Below, one piece after another: positions 1-7,500 of a stretch of 64,000 bases of DNA. Numbering within the stretch: the first letter of the stretch is position 1; every line of letters starts with the position of its first letter. A program made the translations under genes and the position numbers. Below the pieces are notes generated by a model, which saw only the letters and a program-made list of their open reading frames with translations, ran no database searches and was not told where the DNA came from. Source of the DNA: Jidongwangia harbinensis (GTDB taxonomy: Bacteria; Actinomycetota; Actinomycetes; Mycobacteriales; Micromonosporaceae); NCBI RefSeq assembly GCF_020216025.1, contig NZ_JAIWNC010000036.1:1-64000 (forward strand), in the 5' to 3' direction.

Positions 1-1
1 G

Positions 2-58
2 ATCCAACAACTCGAAGCGCTGGGCCTACAGGTCACCCTCACCCCCGCCGCCGCCTGA
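2..58 (+). CDS. 3' end of an unidentified gene (possibly a transposase)
   Basis: Only the last 18 codons and the TGA stop lie inside the window, reading IQQLEALGLQVTLTPAAA. Short C-terminal tails of this kind occur on several actinobacterial transposases, but 18 residues are too few to assign a family. The next gene starts 39 bases downstream in the same direction. Function not assigned. Confidence 0.3.
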   Translation: MQQLEALGLQVTLTPAAA

Positions 59-97
59 ACACCTCTCCACCACCCGGGCCACCCCGGGCCATCACCC

Positions 98-907
98 ATG
101 CCCCCACTCAAGTTGGTTTCCGGTCAGCAACTCGGTACCTGGGGCTCCGGTACGCACGTCGCGGATGCCGTTCTGCTCGACGGAGTGGTGCGGAAGACGG
201 CCGGGCCTTGGACGCCCGCGGTGTTCGCCTTGCTCAGGCACCTTGAGCAGGTTGGTTTCGCGGGAGCGCCGCGTGTGGTCGGCGACGGGTACAGCTTTGT
301 CCCGGGATCGTCTCCGCATCCGCGCGCCTGGTCCGACGAGGCCGTGGGCGCGGTAGGGACGCTGCTGCGTGGCCTGCACGATGCCACCGCGACGTTCACG
401 CCGCCCGCCGATGCCGTGTGGCAGCCGAACTGGCTGCGCCAGCTGGGCGGCGACGACATCGTGATCGGGCACTGCGATCCCGGGCCGTGGAACATCGTCG
501 GCGAACACGGACGGCCTGACGCACTCATCGACTGGGAGTTCGCCGGCCCGGTGGATCGCCTGTGGGAACTCGCCGAGACGGTGTGGCTGAACGCTCAGCT
601 CGTCGACGACGACGTCGCAGAGATGCAGGGCCTGCCCGACGCGCTCACCAGAGCTCGGCACGCTCGCGCCATCGTCGACGGGTACGGCCTGCCCCGGACC
701 GCGCGAGCCGAACTCGTCGATCGACTCGCCGACGTGGCAATCCACAACGCCCGCCACGAGGCGGTCACCCAGGACATAACCATCGACAGCACGGCGGCGA
801 TTACCGACACCGGCTACCCGATCCTGTGGGCCATCACCTGGCGAGCGCGAAGCGCCTCGTGGATCGCCCGGAACCGCAACACGATCCGCAGGGTGATGCT
901 CGAATAG
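98..907 (+). CDS. aminoglycoside phosphotransferase-like kinase (APH family)
   Basis: A 269-residue protein of the APH/choline-kinase-like fold. The Brenner-type catalytic loop is visible as HCDPGPWNIV (residues 125-134, catalytic Asp127 and Asn132), followed by the metal-binding Asp in IDWEFAGP (144-151). These motifs support phosphotransfer from ATP or GTP to a small-molecule hydroxyl. The nucleotide-binding N-lobe is compact. The substrate cannot be told from sequence, because many chromosomal actinobacterial members are not antibiotic-resistance enzymes. The start is the first ATG after the preceding stop; no strong ribosome-binding site is visible. It stands alone, with the next gene on the opposite strand. 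Confidence 0.85.
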   Translation: MPPLKLVSGQQLGTWGSGTHVADAVLLDGVVRKTAGPWTPAVFALLRHLEQVGFAGAPRVVGDGYSFVPGSSPHPRAWSDEAVGAVGTLLRGLHDATATFTPPADAVWQPNWLRQLGGDDIVIGHCDPGPWNIVGEHGRPDALIDWEFAGPVDRLWELAETVWLNAQLVDDDVAEMQGLPDALTRARHARAIVDGYGLPRTARAELVDRLADVAIHNARHEAVTQDITIDSTAAITDTGYPILWAITWRARSASWIARNRNTIRRVMLE

Positions 908-1062
908 GTGCTCCTCGGCGTGCCGGCCCGTGACGGTGGCGGCATCGTCCACACGGTCGTCCCCAGCCGTAGTCGTCGCGCAGTTCCCACCGGCGCACCA
1001 TGGCCGGCCCGGCGGCGAGAGCCGGCCGGCGTGGCCTCGATCCGGGCGTCTGACTGCGATGG

Positions 1063-1923
1063 TCAGACCTTGGGATCACCACTCACGTTGAGGGAAGAGG
1101 CGTGATCGGACGGTTCCGTGAAGTGCCACCAATCGGCGCTCATGAACGTTCTGTTCTTGGAGAACGGCAGTTTCGGGAGTTCGCCGGAGAAGGCGCCCGC
1201 GTGCTCGGCGAAGGCGGCATCCATCCGCCACAGTTCCGATTCACCGTTGGCGGCCACCCGCCGGGACCATGATGCAGAGTCGCTCAGCCCGGCCCGCTCC
1301 CGGAGCAGGGCGGCGTTTCCGGCCCGGGTCACCACGGGAAGGTCGACCACCAGGTACGTGCCGATCGCCAGGAAGACTCCCAGGCCGAGCAGTCCCAAGG
1401 CCTGTAACGATCGAGCCGGCTCGGAGAAGTGCGGCAGGGTGAGCCCGAAGGCCGTTAGGCACCACAGGGCTACCACCCAGCCGGGCATGCCGTACCAGCG
1501 CATCCGCTTCTGCTGCCGTGCCGACAGGACCCAGCCCCGGCGGACAAGCCGGGCACCGACCATCTCCGCCGCGGCCGCCACCTCGGTGTCGTGCAACAGG
1601 TCATCGATGCTGCGCGGTCCGCGCGCAGCGGTCAGCACCGCGGCGTAGAGGGCCGAAGTGCCCTCCGGCAGCGCGGTACCGGGGACGGCGACGATGCCAC
1701 GGCTGTCGGCGCGGACCAGTCTGCGCCGGCGCAGCGCCGCCAGCGCCGTGTAGACGACGAGCCGGTGGCCGCCGCCCAGATAGGCCAGTTCCAGCGGCCG
1801 CGCCGGTGTGTCGCGGCCCGTGCCGCGCCGAACCCGCCAGCGCACGCAGGCGACCACAGCGAGCGCAACGAGTGCCAGCCCCAGATGCATGAGCAAGATC
1901 CACGTAGCGGGAACGCTCGTCAT
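1063..1923 (-). CDS. membrane protein resembling the TIGR04222 family
   Basis: A 286-residue protein with an N-terminal membrane segment (about residues 7-27), a soluble 100-residue stretch with LELAYLGGGHRLVVYTALAA, then two more hydrophobic helices around WVVALWCLTAFGLTLPHF and LGLLGLGVFLAIGTYLVVDL. This layout and the Leu-Ala-Tyr-Leu-x-Gly-Gly motif recall TIGR04222 actinobacterial membrane proteins. The usual Gly/Cys-rich tail is missing. The ATG at 1923 was chosen over in-frame codons up to 2064 because it sits behind a G-rich ribosome-binding stretch and directly before the first helix. Function unknown; start and family assignment moderately sure. Confidence 0.65.
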   Translation of the reverse strand: MTSVPATWILLMHLGLALVALAVVACVRWRVRRGTGRDTPARPLELAYLGGGHRLVVYTALAALRRRRLVRADSRGIVAVPGTALPEGTSALYAAVLTAARGPRSIDDLLHDTEVAAAAEMVGARLVRRGWVLSARQQKRMRWYGMPGWVVALWCLTAFGLTLPHFSEPARSLQALGLLGLGVFLAIGTYLVVDLPVVTRAGNAALLRERAGLSDSASWSRRVAANGESELWRMDAAFAEHAGAFSGELPKLPFSKNRTFMSADWWHFTEPSDHASSLNVSGDPKV

Positions 1924-2144
1924 GGCCCCCAGGGTCGCAAGCCACCGCAACCGCACGCACCGGTTCCGGAGCCGGTGAGGCCAAGGCGCACCTCGGCCCG
2001 GGCGTCTACCACCGGAACAACGAGGCCGCCGCGTCACGTGGGACAAACCCGGTGCGAAGATCATGGCATTGTCGACGCCGACACCTGGCGTCGTTCCGCA
2101 CGGCGGACATGCGGGCGACGTCGTGACAGGAGGCGGAGGACTTC

Positions 2145-2243
2145 ATGAACCGGTACCGCCTGTTGCGGGAAGGCCACGCCGGCCACGGCATCATCCGGGC
2201 GGGCGAAGGACCCATCAGCGCTTCGGTGACGACCCGTGAGTAG
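2145..2243 (+). CDS. small ORF (32 aa) translationally coupled to the next gene
   Basis: A short reading frame, MNRYRLLREGHAGHGIIRAG at its start, follows the best ribosome-binding sequence in this area (AGGCGGAGGA, 5 bases before the ATG). Its TAG stop lies 3 bases beyond the GTG start of the next gene, so the two overlap by 8 bases. The strong SD and the overlap suggest a coupled leader or microprotein. No family is recognised and it may be a remnant. Confidence 0.4.
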   Translation: MNRYRLLREGHAGHGIIRAGEGPISASVTTRE

Positions 2244-2655
2244 CACCTACACCTACAAGTTCCTGCGGGCGTCGTGGGGCGTACGCATCGTCCTGACGGC
2301 CGAGGCCCGCGGCGGCGCGCCGGATCCCGATGCGGTGGCGGTGGCGGACGGCCTCTACCTGCTCGACGCCACCGAGTCCCGCGAGCTGACGCCGGAGCAG
2401 TTGGCCATGCTCGGCCGGGGTCTCGGTCTCGTGGCCTCGGAGGTGCTCGCCGGGGCATCCGAGCGGCCGGTCACGGTGGTCGTCCGGGTGGTCGAGCACA
2501 ACGTCATCGACTACCAGGACGAGGGGATGGCCGCGGCCGTCCTCGGCTGGGCGATCGCCGAGTTCGGCCTGGCGCCACGGGAGATCCCGGTGATCTTCGA
2601 CAAGTCCGCGGGCCGGTACGCCTTCGATTTCGACGCGGTCCACCCGTCCGGCTGA
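2236..2655 (+). CDS. conserved-looking hypothetical protein
   Basis: A 139-residue soluble protein with alternating beta-like and helical stretches (VVVRVVEHNVIDYQDEGMA, then AAVLGWAIAEFGL). No signal peptide, membrane segment or recognised catalytic motif. The GTG start overlaps the end of a 32-codon upstream frame with a strong ribosome-binding site, so translation may be coupled; no good SD of its own is visible. Codon usage is typical high-G+C third position, which supports a real gene. Family not recognised. Confidence 0.6.
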   Translation: MSSTYTYKFLRASWGVRIVLTAEARGGAPDPDAVAVADGLYLLDATESRELTPEQLAMLGRGLGLVASEVLAGASERPVTVVVRVVEHNVIDYQDEGMAAAVLGWAIAEFGLAPREIPVIFDKSAGRYAFDFDAVHPSG

Positions 2656-2854
2656 ACCGCAGCGCGGATGCCAAGTCTGCTCGTCCCCCGTACTCGCGGG
2701 CGTTGCACCGAGCCGTACGGGCTGCATCGGCGACGTCCGCCCAGGCATCCGCATACCCCGGCAGCGGCGGCCGCCGACGGCGTCCGGGTCAGCCTCGATC
2801 AGCTCGTGATGACGGACGCCGGCTACGAATCATTCGTCGGCGTAGGACAGCTGA

Positions 2855-2860
2855 CATAAT
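2855..2860 (+). promoter_or_regulatory. candidate -10 element of a leaderless transcript
   Basis: The hexamer CATAAT lies 7 bases before the GTG start of the alpha/beta hydrolase gene. That spacing would place the transcription start on or next to the start codon, the arrangement of leaderless actinobacterial mRNAs, and no Shine-Dalgarno sequence is present. The -35 region is weak. Confidence 0.35.
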
Positions 2861-2867
2861 CGGCGGC

Positions 2868-3731
2868 GTGCGGAGATCCTCCCTGGTCGACGGTTTCCAG
2901 TTGGCGTACGAGCGGCATGGCGGTGGCCCTTCCGTACTCCTGCTGCACGGTTGGCCGGGAGACCACACCGACTACCGGGCCGTCGTCCCGCTGCTGTCCA
3001 CCGCGGCCGACATCGTCGTACCGGACCTGCGGGGGTTCGGCAGTTCCGACAAGCACCCAGCCGATCCGGCCGCGCAGTACGGCGCGGACGCACAGGCGCG
3101 CAGTGTCATCGGGCTCATCGAGGAATTGGGCCTGCACCGGCCCGTGCTGGCCGGGTACGACATCGGCAGCCGGATCGCGCAGACCGTGGCACAGCACCGC
3201 AGCGACCTCGTCAGCGCGCTCGTCGTGTCGCCGCCGCTGCCAGGCATCGGTGACAGGATCCTGACGCCGCAGGCACAGGCCGAGTTCTGGTATCAGCCGT
3301 TTCACGCGCTCGGGCTCGCCGAGCGCCTCATCGACGGCCGTTCCGATGCGGTGCGCGACTACCTGCGCCATTTCTGGACCCACTGGTCCGGTCCGGCATT
3401 CGACATGACCGAGGAGCACCTGGATCACCTCGTCAGCGGGTACGCGGACCCAGGCTCCTTCACCGCCTCCATCGGCTGGTACCGCGCCGGCGCCGGCGCC
3501 GTGGCACGCTCGATCGCCGAGCGACCGCCGCCGGCCGACAACCGGATCACGACGCCCACCACGGTGCTTTGGCCGGAGCACGACCCGCTCTTTCCCCGTA
3601 CGTGGTCCGACCGGCTCGATGACTACTTCACCGATGTCCGGCTTCGCCACCTCGACGGCGTCGGGCACTTCACGCCCCTGGAGAGTCCCGACGAGTTCGC
3701 CGCCGCGATCCTCAGCGCGCTGCCCACCTGA
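2868..3731 (+). CDS. alpha/beta hydrolase, epoxide hydrolase / dehalogenase type
   Basis: A 287-residue alpha/beta-hydrolase. The oxyanion-hole motif HGWPG (residues 27-31), PDLRGFGSSDKH (52-63) and nucleophile elbow GYDIGS with Asp98 instead of Ser place it with soluble epoxide hydrolases and haloalkane/haloacetate dehalogenases, which use an Asp nucleophile to form an ester intermediate. The general acid/base partners are visible as WPEHDP and the histidine in GVGHFTP near the C-terminus. A helical cap lies between. The GTG at 2868 was chosen because upstream in-frame sequence is not protein-like and a -10-like CATAAT sits just before it. Exact substrate unknown. Confidence 0.8.
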   Translation: MRRSSLVDGFQLAYERHGGGPSVLLLHGWPGDHTDYRAVVPLLSTAADIVVPDLRGFGSSDKHPADPAAQYGADAQARSVIGLIEELGLHRPVLAGYDIGSRIAQTVAQHRSDLVSALVVSPPLPGIGDRILTPQAQAEFWYQPFHALGLAERLIDGRSDAVRDYLRHFWTHWSGPAFDMTEEHLDHLVSGYADPGSFTASIGWYRAGAGAVARSIAERPPPADNRITTPTTVLWPEHDPLFPRTWSDRLDDYFTDVRLRHLDGVGHFTPLESPDEFAAAILSALPT

Positions 3732-3758
3732 TCTCTCCCGAGCAACGTGCAGGCATGC

Positions 3759-4075
3759 TCAACTGCCGACGTGAGTGCGCACGACCGTCGAATCAGCAGC
3801 TGCCCAACCACATTTCGCAGCCAAGAGGGCGGCCTCAGCGCCAAATACAGTGCGAACCAGCCCGATCGACGGCGCGCGAACGCGACGCTCGCGGTCAACA
3901 TGGCGAGAGTGCCCTCGACGCGCATCTGGAAGCCCTCGGCCCCGTCCTCGTACGCGGTCGCCTTCAGCCAGCCGCCACCCGCGGCGGTTCGGACATGGAC
4001 CGTCTTGGCGGACGCCGGCGCGGACAAGGGCCACGAGGTGGGGTGCGTTGACCGCGCGCGCCCGAGGCCGGCCAT
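3759..4075 (-). pseudogene. possible gene remnant, unassigned
   Basis: This otherwise gene-free 420-base gap has a minus-strand stretch that reads like protein (GWLKATAYEDGAEGFQMRVE, then a hydrophobic helix), but the open frame runs on into the 3' end of the neighbouring hydrolase gene on the other strand. I see no start with a ribosome-binding site and no firm family; a distant resemblance to the C-terminal part of saccharopine-dehydrogenase-like proteins is only a guess. It may be non-coding. Confidence 0.2.
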
Positions 4076-4109
4076 CTGCCTTCGGCCCGCTGAGCGTGTC
4101 CGGCATGCC

Positions 4110-4154
4110 CTGAGCCGGGGGCCGTCCGCCGGGCGGCGGACGGCCCCGGCTCAG
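4110..4154 (-). terminator. hairpin terminator of the toxin-immunity operon
   Basis: A long G+C-rich inverted repeat (4110-4130 with 4135-4154, four-base loop GGGC, one bulge) overlaps the stop codon of the immunity gene. No T-tract follows, as is common in actinomycetes. Confidence 0.6.
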
Positions 4155-4507
4155 CCGGCGGGCCTGACCCGGTCGAAGATGGTACGCAGCCCGGGTGGGA
4201 GGGAATCGACGATCCCGTGCCCCGGCTCCGCGGGGAACGGCAGGTTCTCCAAAAAGGACACCTCGACGATGCCCCGGAGGTAGGCGTCCCCGCCGTCGTA
4301 CGCGCGATCGAGGACGTCCAGGAACGTGCGCCAGTCGAGCGGCGCCTCCGGCCGCAGGAACGCGTCCACGACGGCCTGGGTGAGGTCCCAGAAGAGCACG
4401 TGCGGCAGAACTGCGCCGCCGTTCTCCGCGAGATGCTCGGCGTGGATCGGGCGCAGCGGCCCGAACCGGTCGACGAGCTCCCTTACCAGGACCTCACCCG
4501 TATCCAT
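4151..4507 (-). CDS. probable immunity protein to the adjacent polymorphic toxin
   Basis: A 118-residue, clearly acidic, cytoplasmic-looking protein without signal peptide. Its ATG shares one base with the TGA of the toxin gene (TGATG), so it is translationally coupled to it. The motifs LPHVLFWDLTQAVVDAFL and VSFLENLPFPAEPG resemble a small actinobacterial family (DUF7674-like) that often follows polymorphic toxins. By position, size and charge it is the cognate immunity protein, expected to bind and block the C-terminal toxin module in the producing cell. The immunity role is inferred from context; the family match is from memory of the motif. A strong hairpin closes the operon right after it. 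Confidence 0.75.
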   Translation of the reverse strand: MDTGEVLVRELVDRFGPLRPIHAEHLAENGGAVLPHVLFWDLTQAVVDAFLRPEAPLDWRTFLDVLDRAYDGGDAYLRGIVEVSFLENLPFPAEPGHGIVDSLPPGLRTIFDRVRPAG

Positions 4508-7500
4508 CAGCAGTCGTCCAGCCCCGGGTAGTTGGCCGCACCGCGGTACGAACCGTTGAGCGCGTCGTCGATCGAGCTGATCAGCCCCTGCGCGACCCGC
4601 CGGTCCGCCTCGCTGGCGTTCGGGTTGTTGGCCAGCCAATTGCGCAGCCCGCTGCGGTACTGCGTCGTGCTGTTCACGTGGTTGCGCCCCTCCACCGGAC
4701 CACCGCCGGACACCTCACTGCTGGCCGCGGACATCGCGGTGCCGTCACCGACCAGGTTGGGGTTGCCGACGCCCTTGTACAGCGCCCGGATGAAGTTCTG
4801 CAGCCGCTGGTCGGAGACCGTGGGCGGCGTCGCCGGACCGTCGTTGTGCACGAGGAGCGGCTTGTCCCCCGCCATCACATGGTAGGTGGGCAGGCCGTCG
4901 ACGGTGAGGTTGTATGCCCGGAGGGTCTCCGTCCGCGTGGTCACCGCGGTGACGAGGGCCCGCTCCCCGCTGAGCGTCTGCACGGCGGTGCCGCGGCCGA
5001 GTGACCGGGCGGGCTGCCACCTCTGCGAGGCCGGCACCCAGAACGGGTGGTCCGCGGTGGCCGTGACGACCGCCGGCGGGGTGGCCGGCTTGCCGTCGTC
5101 GTCGACGCTGATGTCGACGAGCTGTTTGACGCCCACGGTGCTGACCGTCGCGACCACCACCTTGGCCGCGGTGCGGCGCTGGTACGGGTCGGCCGCCGCC
5201 ACCGAGTCCCCGGCGCGGATCTCCTCGATCTTCTTCGTCCGGCCGTCGGCGAGCAGCACGCGCGTGCCCCGGACGAAGCTGTTGGGCCTCCGGACCCGGC
5301 AGGCCTTGCCGAGCTGCTCGACGATCTGCTGGATGTTGCGGAACTTGTCGGAGTTCTTCCAAGCCTTGAGACCCGTCGCCGCCCACCCGATCACCGGGAT
5401 CGCCGAGCCCAGCGACAGCAGGCCACCGGCCCAGTCGCCGCGGCCGAACGACACCGCGGCGTCGATCGCGTCGCAGACCTCACCGGCGCCGGGGATCAGC
5501 CCGCACGCCATCAGCGTGAACTGCAGCATGTCGAGCAGCAGGTCGCCGTTCTCCTTGGCGAACTGCTTGAGGTCACCCAGCATGGCGCAGCCGGTGGTGC
5601 TCGCGTTCGCCGGCGCGGCGCACTTCGCGGGGTTGATCAGCGCGTCGGCGAAGTCCTTGAAGACGGTCAGGCACTCCTTGGACACGTTGGACGCGTCCAG
5701 CGACAGACAGCCCCATGTCTTGTGGTTGTCCGCCGCGGTGCCCTGCCCACCCGGGCCGCTGCCCGGTGCGGTACTCCGCCGGTCCCTCTCCGCCTGCTCC
5801 AGCCGCTGGGCGTAGATGATGGTCGCTTCCTTGGCGGCCTGGGCCGCCGCGGCGGCGTCGGCCCCGGCCGCCTGGGCGGACGCGCGGGCGCTCTGCTTGG
5901 CCCGGTGTGCCGCCGCGGCGTCCGCCTGGGCCCGGCTGGCCGCCGCGGTGGCGGTGGCGGCCGAGCGGGCTGCCTGGTCGGCGCTCGCCTTGGCCCGGTT
6001 CGCCGCGTTCCGCGCGACAGCGGCGGACTCCGCAGCCGCGTCGGCGGACTTCCTCGCCGCCTCCGCGGAAGCCGCGGCCGCGTTGGCGTGCGCGACCGCC
6101 TGCTGAGCGGCCCGGTCGGCGCGAGCCTTCGCGGCGTCCGCCTCGGCGGCGTACCCGCGGGCCCGCTGTGCCGCCGACACGGCCCGGTCGGCGTCCTCGA
6201 GCGCGGTCTGCGCGTACTTCTGCGCCTCGGCGATCAACTTGGTCACCGTGGAGACGTGCGCCGCCTGCTCCAGGTCCCGCTGCTGAGCCTGGAACCGGGA
6301 CGTCGTCAGGAAGTACGACAGGTACGACGCCGGTCCGGCGAGCGCCACCTTCGCGGCGGCGTCCACCTCCGGCCCGCTGTCCGCGCCGTCCACGATCCGG
6401 TAGACCTCGAGCCGCTCGTCGGCGGCCCGGGCGGGGTACTGGCCGGTGCGCAGGAACTGGTGCAACTCCTGCGGGGTACCGGCAAGCGCCCGGTTCGCGG
6501 CCGCGGTCAGGTTCGGACCTGCGCCCTGCAGCAGCGCGTACGCCTGCTGCCGGTCGCGCACCAGCTTCCCCGAGTAGTTGCGGGTCCGCAGGAACGTCTC
6601 GACCGCCGCGTCGTCGCCCTCCAGCGCGGTCCGCGCGGCGGTTTTCTCGGCACCGTCCGGCAGGATGTCGATCAGCCGCCACACCCGCGCCCGGTCGTCC
6701 TGCCCGGATGCCACCCGGCGTCCCTCGGCGAGCCACACCCGCAGTTCGGCCTCGTCGCCCGCCAGCGCCGCCTGAGCGGCCTGCTTGGTCCACTCGCCGC
6801 CGATCTGCACGAGCGACGCCGCGGCGCGGCGGCCGCGGTCCCGTACCACGTCGGCCGGCGCGCCGGCCGCGGTCGCCTCGGCAAGAAGCGTCCGGGTGGC
6901 CGGGTCGATGCGGTCCTGCTCGGCGGTGTCCCACAGCAGCGACCGGTTCCATGCGGCCGGCTCACCGCCGACGGCAAGCTGCGCGTTCTCCGCCTCGAGT
7001 GCCGCCTGCGCGGTCTGGATGCCCTGCTCGGTCCACTCGGCGAGCCGGGCCCGGTCCTCCTCGCGGGCCAGTGCCTCCAGCTCGACGGCCTGGTTCGCGG
7101 CCTGCACCGCCACGTTCGCGGCATTCACCGCGGCCTGCGCGTGCTTGTACGACTCCTCCGCCGACAGCTGCGCCCGCTCGGCGGCCTCCGCGGCCGCGAT
7201 CGCCTGCGTTACCGCGTTCTCCGCGTGCTGCGCCGCCTGCTGGGCGAACTGGAACGCCTCCGCGGAGGCCTCCGCCGCCTGCCGGGCCAGCGCCTCGGCC
7301 CGGTCCGCCGCCCGGTCCGCGGTCCGCGCCGCGGCCCGGGCCTGCGCCGCCGCGGCCCGCGCCCGCTGCGCCTGGTGCGCCGACACCCCGGACTGACGGC
7401 TCGCCGTGTCGGCCGCGACGCCCGCGGCGTCCGCGTTGGCGCTCGCCCGCTGGGCTGCCGCCGACGCGGCCTGCGCCTGGGCCAGGGCCCGGTCCCGCTC

